Shown here piece by piece: positions 49,137 through 61,839 of a DNA stretch of 64,000 bases. Origin of the DNA: Anaspis maculata (lineage: Eukaryota; Arthropoda; Insecta; Coleoptera; Scraptiidae); the NCBI GenBank assembly GCA_949128115.1, contig OX421965.1, forward strand, positions 54,182,012 to 54,246,011, in the 5' to 3' direction. Under the pieces are notes generated by a model. It saw only the letters and a list, made by a program, of their open reading frames with translations, searched no databases and was not told the origin of the DNA. Within the stretch, counting starts at the first letter, position 1. Each line of letters starts with the position of its first letter. The translations under genes were made by a program, and so were the position numbers.

Positions 49137-49884
49137 TAAGAACCGCCACCGCGACATTCATGTGACCATTTCAACATTGATATTGGTTTTGACAAGGCAT
49201 TCGCTTGCTGTGACCCACATGGTGAGGTGAGAACTGCGGCTTTATTATGAAGCAATTCTCATAAATAAAGAGCAAACTGACAACAGGAAATAGCACATTA
49301 CGTAACAAGTACGGAAAGTGATACATTAGCATGAGTGTGTAAGTTAATGCACGAGGCGCAACCGCAACACGAATGAAAGTAAGACACTTTACGGCGAGTT
49401 ACGTACACTATTTTTCCTACGACCGGGAGAAAATTACATTCAAATTAAGACGTCATTTTCGTGTTCTTCTGTAAACATAGATTTTATAAAAACCAGTGGA
49501 TAAATGATAATCACATGAATAAGGGTAGTTTTAAATGGGTTTATGAAGAAAATGTGTATGTATTTCAAATTTTCAGAAATTGAAATTTTCAAAAATTCAT
49601 TTTTTTTGTATTTTTTCAATCTTCAATTTTTTTTCGAAAAACGCCGTTTCTCTGACCATCCAGATTTATCAATACTAATAATTTTTCATATATTTCAATT
49701 TTTTCTCGAAAAACACCTTTTTTTTCTGACCGAGCCTGCCTGTGGCTGTTGTTATGCTTGAGCATCTTACAAGCGAGCGGTACACCGAATTATCGCAAAA
49801 AAATCAAGAATCCCATCAAAAACCAGTTTTTCAAATTTTGATTGCTTTCAAAAAATAAAAAATGATCTATTTCATAAAAAAAAA

Positions 49885-49985
49885 TTCGGAGAATCGCAGG
49901 AATCGAACTCGAGCCTGCTAGACACACGCCACGCGCCTGTGGTAGCAGCTAAGGTCGGAGGTGGCGTCTCTCACAATCAAGCTAT
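49885..49985 (-). repeat. tRNA-derived SINE head
   Basis: On the minus strand, TTAGCTGCTACCACAGG (A-box-like) precedes GAGTTCGATTCC (B box) by about 45 nt. Confidence 0.5.
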
Positions 49986-50866
49986 CAGGGTATTTTCGTC
50001 GGTTGGCCAAAACCGTCATTAATAAAGGACACGAACAATTCCTTTTATCCTTTGAAGAGCAATAGCGGCCTAAGGCCCCGGCTACCAGCTGGGAAAGGTA
50101 CGTTTTGGTCATCAGCAGGTGTATGGGACTTCATTTATTAACGTCTCTTTGTGAGAAAATTGAAAACCCAATAATAAAATTAGCGACATTTCAACCGTCA
50201 TTTTGACATTTTAGTATGTTAACTTGATTCAAAGTATTTAGGTGTATTGGATTGGGCTGGTGCAGCTCAAGATTTCTGAATAGACCCCCATTTAATCTTC
50301 TGTGGTCACATTTGCATTGCTACCAAAGAATTATTCTGCTTTATAAGTGTAGGTGAGTATTTCATTCATAACTTTACAATTACTGTTGTTGGAAGAAAAT
50401 TATGTAGGATTTTTATTTTTATACATCTCACCGCTAGGGTTAGGCCTTTGATAAGGTTATATAAGCATGTTAAACCCATACTTTCGGTTGAGAGGACATG
50501 ACTGAGGTCAGTCCTGTAGGTGCGAATTATTGTTGGTTTGCTTGTGAATCAGAGTTAGAGTGATATTGAAATCCGGTTTTTCGAAATTGTGATTAAATCG
50601 TCGTTTGAATTCGTATTGTTTCGTGATCCAAATGAACTGTGCGTTATAATAACGCACGGCTATAACGCACGCAGGTTGGGTAGGTTGACGTAATTGACAA
50701 CTTTCGGGTCTACTATAGCGTGTGAAAGGGGTCACTTTCGTAGGTGATCGTAGGAAGTCTTCCCAGTACTTCACTGTTTATATTGCAAAACGATCCGCTG
50801 CAAAACAGCTTATAGCGTGACGTCATCTTCAGGCCAATGCAAAAAGATTACCATGGCGCCTCTTTA

Positions 50867-51950
50867 TACAGGGTGGCCCAACGAAAACAGAACAGAGGGG
50901 TTTTCGGGCATTTCACCTCATTTTTTTGAAAAAAGCTCGAACAGGTCGATTTTTATATTGAGGGGGACATCTGAAACATACATTGGCGTATTTCTATCTT
51001 TAGCTCCCTCACCCCCACCCACCCCAACTTCGAAGTTTCAAATGACACCACCCACTTTGCGATACATCAAATTGAAGAGCATTGAATTCTCTTTCTGAAA
51101 AAATATTTCTATAATTTTCAACCCCACCCCCCTTCTCCCTAAAATTGTCAGAGTTTCCAATGTAACATTTTTATCTCTTAATTCTTTTCAGTACAGTCAA
51201 CGCCATCCTGCACAGCATCGAGGGAGAAAATTTTCTGTGTAAAAAGTGCCACCCAAATTCACCCCTTCACTCCCCCACCTCAACTTCAAAATCTAAAATG
51301 ACACTACCTACTTTGTGACACATCAAATCGAAGAGAATTGAATTCTCTTCCTGAATAAAATATTTTCAGAATTTTCAAAAAACCCCCTTTCCCTCTAAAA
51401 TACTCCGAATGTTCAAGTCATCAGGAGAGGGGTTGAAAATTTCAAAAAAATTGTTTTTAGAAAGAGAAATCAATCTCCTTTTATTCGATGTATCACAAAG
51501 TAGGTGGTGTCTGTTAAGTTTTGAAATTGGGGTGGGGGAGAGGGAAGGGGTGAGTTTGAGTAACACTTTCCTCCACCGAAAATTTTCTCCTTAGATGCTA
51601 TTTAGGATGACGCTAATTAAATTGGAGAGAATTAAGGGGTCCAGGATATAAAATGGGACAGTCAGAGAAATTTAGGAAGATGGGGTGGGATTGAATAAAA
51701 ATTTTGAAAATATTTTTTTCAGAAAAAGAATTTGATTCTCTTTGATTTCATGTATCGCAAAGTAGATGATGTCATTTAAAATTCTAAAGTTGAGGAGGGT
51801 AGGGGTAAGGGGGCTGAAGATAGAAATTTGCCAATGTATGTTTCAGATGTCCCCTTCGATATAAAAATCGACCTGTCTGAGCTTTTTTCGAAAAAATGAT
51901 GTGAAATGCCCGAAAACCCCTCTGTTCTGTTTTCGTTGGGCCACCCTGTA
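50867..51950. mobile_element. TACAGGGTGG palindromic element, 1.1 kb
   Basis: The terminal block TACAGGGTGGCCCAACGAAA with AACAGAACAGAGGGG is exactly mirrored at the right end, and similarity continues through most of the element (CCCCCACC-rich segments against GGTGGGGG). TA lies outside both ends. No coding capacity. Confidence 0.85.
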
Positions 51951-54576
51951 TATCTCCACTCATCCTGTCACTTGCCAAAAATCAAATTTTTTTTGGCAGA
52001 AATATTGATGATGTCCTCGATGAATTTTGATATGCAAAAAAATAACCCAAGACTTCTTATATGTAATCGCCGATGAACGACAATCGCCAGTAAAATGAGA
52101 AAGGAGTATTCTTTATTTCCAATGATCTAGTTTGCGTATCATGTATTCGACACCTGTAAAGGTCATGAATAAACATTATTATTATTATTATTATTATTAT
52201 CATTATTTAATTGCAGTACTGAAAATAGCTTGAATGATGGCTATTTAACTGGTCGTCAATTGAAGTGAGACACTATAAAGAAAGAATAAACCCCAGGAGT
52301 TGGTAATTTCCGAGGTAATTTTTGACGTGAATGTCGGAAATTGAATTTTCTCAAACTGATGGGTGCATGAGATGAATCATTTGCACCCAGGACATCCAGA
52401 GTCCAGACGCAACGAAAGCATTCTTAGCATACAGCTACGTTCTAGCAAAAGAACTTCCCAGGCATTTGTCTGATTTTTCATGAACCATGTGGTTCAGGAA
52501 TCGATTGAGATGTAGCCTCCATACTCCAGATATCTTCACGAAGCTGCACCGTACACAGCAAAGCCGTTTTTTCAAACTTATATGCCCCTGAACTGTGAGG
52601 TATACCTATACTCTGTTCCGTTTGAGTATAAAGTAAGGGAATGATGTGTTCAGCAGAGCCTGGTTCACACTAGGAAACCCGCCGAAACCCGAGTTTGAGC
52701 GAGAGCAGTGAACTCGGGCGCAGCGGCGGAGTGGAGGAATGCGAGTTGCAGAGCGGATACTTGCCTTGCAGTTCTTCTCAGCCAATAAAAAGCAAAAGCA
52801 AACACTTCCTATTGGATAGAGAGACGTACGTATTTTTAGATGTATTCTTAAATGGAATGGTCTATAGGTAAACAATCCAGACAGACTAAACATAACCAAA
52901 TTATTAGCAATTCGATAAGTAATCACTGGGCTTCAAGATTTATTTTCTTCTCCCACTCAAAAGCCAACCGTTAGTCTCTAATTACTGTTTTAAGTAATTA
53001 GCTTAATTATTGAAGCATTAACTAATTTCTACTGAAGGTTTCTTGATGAATTATTTAACCTTATCGGCCTGTAGAACCATAGATTTTCAAAGGGATGTTG
53101 ATGCTAAATATTCAATAATACAAAAATCGCAAAAACTTTTCGTGGTGCTGAATAACCTGCCACATAGTATCTGATAGAATTTACCGTTGGAAGTTTTGTT
53201 TTGAATAATATCTGGCATTCTAGTTGCTAGATGTCGGGCAAACATATGCACGATGGGGCACCTCTTTAAGCAAATAGCAAAGTTAAGTGGTCTAATAATA
53301 AGCATTTCATTACATAGTGCGATGATTATTTGGGCAAATGTATAACGGTGGTTTAAAGTAAATTCGTTATTGCGTTTATCTTTTAACTGTTTAGCATTGT
53401 GTTTGCAGTGGCCTTTCTCTCCAAGGACTTCGCGCCTCAAGCATCAGCGTAGCGTTTCGTATACATAAGGACCGCGGAAAACAAAAGGGAAGCACGATTG
53501 CCTGTGGATGGGCGGTAATGCCTCATTCTGATTATCATTAAATAATAATCGTGAAAGTTTCGTAATTTGTTTACTTACGTGGGTACGATGGCGACAAACA
53601 ATACGTCATTCAAAATGATCCCCGATGCTGGCGCCATTGTCTTTGTCAAGGTCCGGCAAGAAAGAAAGCCAAAGTGTTCCATTATTCCGGACGCATCACA
53701 TCACGGAATTTTGATACATTGAGTCATATCAAAACGAAGATTTCGGAAATGGGAAGTAGATGAGTGGTGTGAGTACTAGGAAAGCGTCAAGGATGTCTGA
53801 ATCAATGGGAAAGGCTAAAGAACTCTCGACTTTTTTGTTATTCAACAGTTCTACTTGTGGCGTCCAGGTATTGAAAACTGGTTGGTTGGATTATTATTCG
53901 CGGATTTTTTCCACCGTGTCTGATCCGGCATTTGGCCCAATAAAGGCGTTCTTGAAATAGAAAATTGTTACTAGGTAGCCAGCCGCTTTCTCGATTTGAA
54001 CATACAATAATAATTATAACAATACAAATAGTCTTGAATTTCTGAATATTTGCACTTGAAAATGAGTGTAAGATGTTATGTACTCTAATTGATATTAACC
54101 TTGACTACCTTGATATTAAATATCCTTACCATGATTGGCGATTTATCCTACTTCCTAAAGTTTTTAGCTATCACCATTCACCCGGGTTCATGAGAAACAC
54201 AAGTTCTAGTTCTATACGCAGAACGCAGAATGTCAAGATTTGTGAAAAAATAAGGAAAGTGACCTCAGCCTCAGAGCATTAACATCAAACCGACCGGGCA
54301 CCCAACATCAAGAACCAGCGACATATTTTTCAGCCTCTCGAAGCCTCATCTGCTGGAGCATCGCAGCATCCGGGATGGAAGATCGGCGATTCAAAAAATC
54401 TGAGATTCCCTATATGTACACCCCGAGGGTACTCATAAGTGAGACACCCGTGTAGCGTCATCTATAAGTGGCCTTTCGCAATATGTGTAGTGGTAGTGGG
54501 CACGGAAGCTTTTCAAAAGCCGACTACAACGACCACTATCCTGCCATATGGTGGAAAAGTGTACTTCGGGTCTCTT
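51951..54576. other. gene-free stretch
   Basis: An (ATT)n microsatellite lies at about 52168-52205. No supported exon or element elsewhere. Confidence 0.5.
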
Positions 54577-54934
54577 CCCACTCAGCAAGGAAACATCTCT
54601 GTGACATCACTTAGATGTTCAAGTCACAACTGCGATGTTAACAAAAAAAGTCTCTGCGATGTTAAGTGGACATCTCTGATACCTCTCATGTCCGGGTAAT
54701 TAGAACATGAATGAGATATCTCAAAGATGTCCAAATGTGACATACTATCTACATCGCTATTCCGCATCTCGTAGATATCACTTTTTGACGTACATATAAC
54801 GTCGCATTTTGAATGTGTATTTTTAAATAAAAATTATTTTTCACCACCTTCCAACATAGTTTTATGTCATAGGAGGTTCCGCACCTATTTTTACAATCTA
54901 TACAGCACGTTTTTTCCCTAAGAAAAGTTGTTCT

Positions 54935-55030
54935 TCTATTGGCGTACTCCGGAGGATTCGAACCTGGATCCCCACAGGTGATAGTTAGAGACACCGCTGC
55001 CGATTCGTCCAAGCTACCAACTTGTCTAAT
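54935..55030 (-). repeat. tRNA-derived SINE head
   Basis: Minus strand: TTGGTAGCTTGGA (A box) and CCAGGTTCGAATCC (B box) about 50 nt apart. Confidence 0.6.
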
Positions 55031-55079
55031 ACAGTTTATTCAAACAGCGAACTTGATGTTCAGGGATATTTCTCGGGAT

Positions 55080-55470
55080 ATTTCATTAGGACTCCAAACG
55101 ATACACCGAACCCAAAGAGCCTCGCTGGGGCTCGAAACGTTACAGCAAGACACAAGGGGCTCCGTTGAGGCCCCGGACGTTACAATAAGACATGAACGGA
55201 AGTCATCAAAGTATTCGAAAGCACAATAAGACAAAATGGGACCATTTTGGGGCTCCGAATAACACAAGAGCAGACACAAGAGTTCACCAGAGGTGCGAAA
55301 GCCACGACAAAATGCAAGAAGGCTCAGTAGGCTTTCGAAGAACACAAGGAGACACAAACGGGACACACTAGTTCCGAAAGCCACAAGCACAAGAAGACAC
55401 AAAAATGGTTCCAAACGACACATGAAGACATAAGAGGGCCCGCAGGGCCTCAAACTAAACATGGAGATAT
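55080..55470. repeat. degenerate ~40-bp tandem array
   Basis: A loosely repeated pattern of GGGGCTCCGAA/GGCTTTCGAA followed by ACACAAGNAGACACAA recurs about nine times. Confidence 0.6.
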
Positions 55471-55928
55471 AAAGGCTGTTCTGGCATCACACACATGGAA
55501 TAGGGGGTAAAACTATCAATTAAATATTTTCCGACACACAAAGCTTAACGAAGACAGCCCGCGAAATTTGAAAAATCTCTCAGTGACTACGTCTCATTGA
55601 CGTCAGTGAGATGTTACACTTCGATGAGTTGAAAGAAGTAACATTGTTACGTCCGGTAGATGTCTCATGTGTGATGTTCAATTTAAGTTCATTTCGAAAC
55701 ATCTCTCAGACATTACATCGTATAACATCGCGGATGAACATCTCATAGATGTGGAAGTAACGTTCATTGTGATGTTATTTTGTGACATGATTGAGATCAT
55801 CTCATTTATGAAACATGACATGCTATGCTGAGTGGGTTACCGTGAGCCTGGGATTATGAACAAACAATCCACCTCCAGTGTACACATTGCGGAAGACCGA
55901 CAATAGATGGTGCCACACGGTGTCTGAC

Positions 55929-56073
55929 TAATAGCGTTTTCGAGTCACTAGAACCGAACCAGGTCAGCTCTAAAATAAGGGGATTCGATTGGCCCTCGAA
56001 AATCTGTGGCCAATCAGTGATAGCGATTTTCGAGCTGGACTAGCTCGGTTCTAGTGGCTCGAAAACGCTATTA
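55929..56073. repeat. hairpin element
   Basis: ATAGCGTTTTCGAGTCACTA with GAACCGA on the left is mirrored by TCGGTTCTAGTGGCTCGAAA at the right. Confidence 0.75.
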
Positions 56074-56117
56074 TCAATACACACAGTGGTAATCTCAGAT
56101 TTGAACGTGAAAAAAAT

Positions 56118-56250
56118 CGTATATAGGTAAACCGCGCTTGAGAAGGATATTATAGCCTTCGCACGTATCTCCCTCGCCGCTACGCGGCTCGGGATTTAAA
56201 CGGTGCTCACGCAATAATAGCTCACTTCTCAACCTTGGTATATAATATAG
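56118..56250. repeat. MITE family C, copy 2
   Basis: Matches the copy at 4768-4895 in arms (GCTTGAGAAGGATATTATAGC / CACTTCTCAACCTTGG) and in a GC-rich CGGGATTTAAAC loop. Confidence 0.7.
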
Positions 56251-58622
56251 ATACTAAATATTTGCTTCTAGCCTTGCTTTTTATCCGAAAAGATCCTAGA
56301 CTATAAGTAGGATGTATCCTGTACCTATGTGTTCTAAATAAATTAATAAATGAATAAATAAATAACGATATTTGGCACAGAACACCGTCCTTTCTATCAG
56401 ATTACCGAAGCCTATCCTATGATGATGTAGGTAGGTAGGTACTAAGTGCTCCAACGAACGAAAGTATAAACGGCCCTGCCCTGATGCAGCAAATACAAAA
56501 ACATAATTATAATTTTGACACCTAAACCTTAAACTGCCCTCAGTGTCCTGTCATGCCGCCATCAGAGGAAGGCGGAAGGAATTATGGCAAGACGGCCAAT
56601 ATTAACCGCGGAAAATGAAAGTCCCTAGTTCTAACTGCCTATACCGTGTCGGCCTTCTACTGGAATAATGGCAATGCAAGGTATTATTAGTCCAGTTTAA
56701 GTACCTACAAGTTCATATGGTTCCGATATTATGAAGTTTGAGCCGAATTTTAACGCTCTCCTTATTATACCTAGGTACCTACCTACCTACTCGATGCTTA
56801 CTGCTCAGTCCATCTACTTCATTATCCAAAATTAATATATGTAGCTAGGACGAATTGTGAATTAAGTCCACCTGGAAAATTTCAGATGGGTCTTGGTCTC
56901 TGTTCCTCCGCCCCTGGCCAGCTAGCAGCGGAAAAGAATCGGAAGTTACTCGCTTGTGCGAGTGTAATAGCAGGAATTTCCATCACCGAAATTAGTTTCG
57001 GTCCAAGCGGTAATTCTGCAACTGTTGAGGTAGAGTCCATTCACGATCATTATTGTTAAAGTGTAGCCTTTGGAAACATTAACAATGGCCGACATTAGCG
57101 CGCTTCCTAAGCTTCTTCTATTACACGTTAACAGTAATTATCACTTTCTTCCTATGTACAGTACATCTCAATTGAGGTCATTATGTGCGTTGATGGTGAT
57201 GAGCCGGTACTTACCTACCTACGTTAGGTAGTTAGGTACCTATACAAACCGCAATGCCGCACTTGATTCGCACCAGCGTTGGGAACTTTTGGGTGCCATT
57301 TTTAACCCAGTTCCTTGCGATAAACGGCGCTCATAAAAAATTAATAGTTACATAATGGCCGTGTGATGGCGACGATCAGCTCTCTGCACAATAATTTTAT
57401 TTACATTTTGCTCCTGATGCCATCAGCCAGTGCGCGATTTAGAGTTTCTGTGTGACATAACGGAACACACATACGCGCTCCTAACTGTACACCTCAATAA
57501 CATACTTGGATGAAAATATTAACACATAGTCGATGGCATCCTTTCCACGGACCAAAATAAATAATAAATGCATTCTTCGTCTGTGCCGGGCCTCAAGGTG
57601 ATATGGAAGAAGTTGGCGTGTCGCGGTTTACTTCGCAGGAAATGCAAGGCAGACATCACCCATCATTGGCGATGGGGAAAAACGTCTCTGGCAGGATGGT
57701 CTTTGGGTCTGGAATGGATAGGAACTGAAACGAGAATGCATCGCGGATCTGCTTGCTCACCATCACGTGGTGATGCAGTAATTGGACGGACAGTTATCCG
57801 CGCCTAGATGCCTCTGGTAACTCCAGTATAAACTATAAAACCAATGAAGCCGTTGCTCAGGTACATCTACACTGTTCATGAATGCAAATATCCCATATGC
57901 CAAGCAGGTCTCACTCTAGTTCTTCAAGTTTCAGGGTGCCAAGAACAGTCGGGACCAACGAGCCGTCAAAGTCAAAATAATCTTCTTGAATACAGAGTTA
58001 TCAATCAATTTTTGTCTGCGGTTTTTATAGATATACTCTTTGATGATAGATCCGACATATCAAAGAATGTGCCTGATGGATCTTGAATCAGAACGATGGT
58101 CCGTTTAATCCGTTTAAAAGTATAAAAGTAGGTATATTGCTACGGATTTGCTTTGGAAACTTTGATAATTGAGAAACGAACGTTCAAACACACACTATTT
58201 ATGGGCGTATTTTATACCAATCCCAGTGATTTCACCCGCAGCACTTAAAATTTCGTCCTTCAGGTGGCGAATGGGGACGCTCCCAACTTTGAAGATGCAA
58301 GAGCTTTCACAAAACGACCCTTGAGTAGGTATTGCCATAAACAAAACTACGTTACGAGTTTATTGGAAATGTTGGTAGCAACTTTCGTCGTGTCCGTTTT
58401 ATTCTTCACACTTGAAAACGAAAATCTTTGGCAGAGGTTGGAAATCTCTTTTTATTTTTGTCTCTTGCATTATTTGTTCTATTGAGTTACCAACCCCAAT
58501 AACATCCCGTAAGGTAAGCCCAATAAACGTATGGTCCGAAAGTTTTGAGAAATTTTTTAAAGCTGATACATTTTTTTGAATAGTTTCTATTTTTCAACTT
58601 AATATTGCAAAAATTCACATCA
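56251..58622. other. gene-free stretch
   Basis: Several short GTAGG/CCTAC runs (56427-56445, 56770-56790, 57215-57243). No exon that I can support. Confidence 0.5.
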
Positions 58623-60313
58623 TACCGGGTGGGCCATAAAAAACCGCACTGTTTTATTTTCTTTGCCGAATTTTTATTTGTTGGACGATTTTGACAAGCT
58701 TGGTATTCTTGTGTAGCCAAATGAGGCTATCAAAATCGTGTATAGATATTGCTAGAATATCAAAAATCAAAATGGCGGACACAACTGAAAATAGGCGGTC
58801 TTTTGCAGTCGTTTCTTTTGATTTAAATTTGACAGAATGACAGAACTAAAGACATTTTTTGGAAGAACGAACTGTTTTCTACAATTTGAGACCATGACCA
58901 GCTCAAATGGTCTGGTCAAATACGGTCGAAATGTCAAAATTCAAGATGGCGGACACAACTGGAAATAGGCCTTCTTTGCAGTCGTACTTTTTCTAATTGA
59001 AATTTGACGGACTGACAGAACTAAAGGCGTTTTATGAAAGAACGCACTGTTTTTTCCATTTTGAGACCACAACCAGGTCAAATGGCTCATTCGTTAAAGA
59101 TGTAGAAAATTGATTTTATTTTGCATTGTTTCGATCCTCAACGAGTAAAACAAATTTATTGTTTTGACTGCTGAATTTTCATTTTTTTTAGACTTTGACA
59201 GATTAGGTACCATTGTGTAGCCAAATAAATGGGCTACAATACATTATGAATATGGTCAGAATCTCAAAATTCAAAATGGTGAACACAACTGAAAATAACA
59301 CTTCTTTTGCAGTTTTTTCTTTTTCGTTGAAATGTGTCAGAACGATAGAAACTCAAGAAGTTTTTTGGAAGAACGAACTGTTTTCTGTATTTTGAGACCA
59401 TGATCAGCTCACTTTGTTCATTCGTTGTAGACATGATTGTGACAAATTGAAAAAGATTTTCAGTTGTGTCCGAGGTTGTTTCTAATTTTGAATTTTGACC
59501 AGATTCATGTATGATTCTTGTAGCCTATTTATTAGGCGGCACAATATTGCCTGATCTGTCAAAATCGATGAAAAAAGCAAAAATTTAGCAATCTAAACAA
59601 TAAATTTTATTAGTCGTTGAAGATTTAAACAATGACAATTTTTTTTTCTTCTAATTTGCTACGTCTCCTCAATTAATGAACCAATTAAGCTGGTTGTGAC
59701 TTCAAAGTGCAAAAAACAGTCTGCTCTTTCCAAAAACGCCTTCAGTTTTCAGTTCTGTCAGTAGTCGGATTTCAATAAAAAAAAAGACTGCAAAAGGAGA
59801 CTTATTTTCAGTTGTGGAGTTGATGTGTCCGCCAAATTGAATTTCGACATTTCGATCATATTTCATATGACACTTGTATCTTATTTATCTGGCTCACAAT
59901 GATACCAAACCTGTTCAAATCGCTTGAGAAACAAAAATTTGACAAGAAAAACAATACCTTTCTGTTATTCGTTACGGAGTAAAATAATGGCAAATAGTCC
60001 TTTTTCAATTTCCAGAACGAATCAACCCATCGAGCTGGTCATAGTCTCAAAATGTAGAAAACAGTTCGTTTTTGCAAAAAAAATTAATTCTGTCATTCTG
60101 TCAAATTTCAATCAAAAGAATTGACTGCTAGAGAAGGCTAATTTTCAGTTGTGTCCGCCATTCTGAATTTTGATATTCCAGCAATATTTTCATGTGATTT
60201 TGGTAGCCTATTTATTTGGCTACACATGGATACTAAACTTGTCAAAATCGGCCAAGAAATAAAAATTCTGCGAGGAAAATAAAACAGTGCGGTTTCTTAT
60301 GGCCCACCCGGTA
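58623..60313. mobile_element. foldback element with subrepeated arms
   Basis: The ends TACCGGGTGGGCCATAA and TTATGGCCCACCCGGTA are inverted. The arms consist of diverged ~280-bp subunits (each with AAAATGGCGGACACAACTGA, a GACAGAACTAAAG block and CTGTTTTCTAC). About three units lie on the left, and inverted units on the right. Confidence 0.8.
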
Positions 60314-60889
60314 TATACTGGTCACAATTTGAAGTGGGTATGGGTCATCCAAAAAACTGTTCGGTTTTTAATCTCTGCCAATCACTTGAAAATTATCAGA
60401 TTTCGAAATTACTTACACCAACTTCAAGATAAATCCTTCTACTTTCACCATCTGCAAGTGAGTTTGGCTCGTGACAGCGATATGTTTAAGATAGGGTGAT
60501 AAAGACTGCTTGTAATTTTGTGCTTTTTTGCAATGGTACAGGAACTTTCGTGGCCACCCTGTAATTTTAGATTTTGCTCTATTTGGTAACCACTAGTATG
60601 GGGAACTCATTGCTTCTCAGCTTGATGCTCCAGGTTGCATAGTTACAGAGATACGTTTTTTTTCCATGAGGTGATTTTTTGCGCTGCACTGCTTCTAATT
60701 TTCACAGATGGCTTCAAATATTTAATCAAGTAGGTATTCAAGTTGAGTCGATCAATTTGACAGTTATTTATGTTGCTATAAACAGTTTTTTTCTGAGTTT
60801 AGCAAAGATGACTTTGAAAATTGTAACAATAACAATAATAATAAATGTAACATGGCAATATTAGGAATTAATCTTTCGTGAATAATGAA

Positions 60890-61131
60890 ATCAATACAAT
60901 GATATGGGTAAACTTATTGCCCGATATCAATCCAATTGAGCACATATGGGATGCTCTCCAAAGAAGACTGTCAGCACTACCAGTACAACTTACTACAATA
61001 CAAGAACCTATTGGATGCTCTAACCGCGAAGTGGAGAGAAATCCCGGTGGCAACGATCAATAACCTGTTCAAAGGTATGTTTAGATCCTACCAAAAAGTA
61101 GTGCAGTCCAGACCAGGTCCAACTTTCTTTT
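60890..61131 (+). pseudogene. Tc1-like transposase C-terminal remnant
   Basis: LLPDINPIEHIWDALQRRLS is the classic Tc1 motif around the last catalytic residue. One frameshift later, LLDALTAKWREIPVATINNL and SMxxR-like C-terminal sequence follow. Everything upstream in the transposase is missing. Confidence 0.85.
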
Positions 61132-61414
61132 GAAAATTTTTACCCCGTTCATTTTCATTGCTCATAATTTGAATCTAATAAAAAAAATAGTTCGTATAAA
61201 TTAACGTGATTAAGTAACTAAATAAGAAAAAAAAAACATATTTTCGTAACTAAGCAACGTAGAGCATCAAACTAAGAAACTAGTGAGTTCCTCATACTAT
61301 TGGTTACCAAATACAGCAAAATCCAAAATTACAGGGTGGCCACGAAAGTTCCTGTACCATTGCAAAGAAGTACAAAATTACAAAGCATCATTTATCACCC
61401 TGTATTAAACATAT

Positions 61415-61839
61415 TGTTACGATATTCGGGTTCGCGTATCTCGAAATTAAATGCGCTGATTAACTTGTTAACAAACTGCACTTTATTAGCTACTACCGAC
61501 ACAACTAAATAACGCACAGAATTATTAATCGCTTAGAAATTCACAATGTCGCTTAAGGTGTTGACGCCACGATCGCTCGATTCAAACTCTCTCGATGCCA
61601 GGTCAAGCTCCTCTCTTATAGTGGCATCGAAGGTTCTGGATGCTTCCTGATGATGTTTACAGCACACGAAGATTTCTCTGGTATCTGCGTCGAGAATATA
61701 CGCGTATTTTCTACGGCACCTCCGCCAGAAGTCTCGACGTGTCGTGACCTACCGCTGAAGTCTCTCGATGCTTCCCGAATGCAACGCGTAATGCTAGATT
61801 TCTCTAGAAAGAGCCGGGATGGTCGCGAGCTTCGTAACA
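61415..61839. mobile_element. solo gypsy-type LTR with 4-bp target duplication
   Basis: 425 bp, beginning TGTTACGATATTCGGG and ending GCTTCGTAACA, flanked by ATAT at 61411-61414 and 61840-61843. The opposite arm of the host palindrome near 60477-60490 shows the empty site with a single ATAT. The reverse-complement end TGTTACGAAGCTCGC also occurs at about 35901. Confidence 0.9.

Larger units (their letters stand above)
54577..55842. mobile_element. element with CCCACTCAGCA inverted ends
   Basis: CCCACTCAGCA at the left and TGCTGAGTGGG at the right. Both subterminal zones (about 54590-54790 and 55570-55820) are crowded with short palindromic ACATCTC/GAGATGT and TGTGACATC motifs. The centre holds a tRNA-like SINE head and a degenerate tandem array. 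No transposase frame. Confidence 0.7.
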
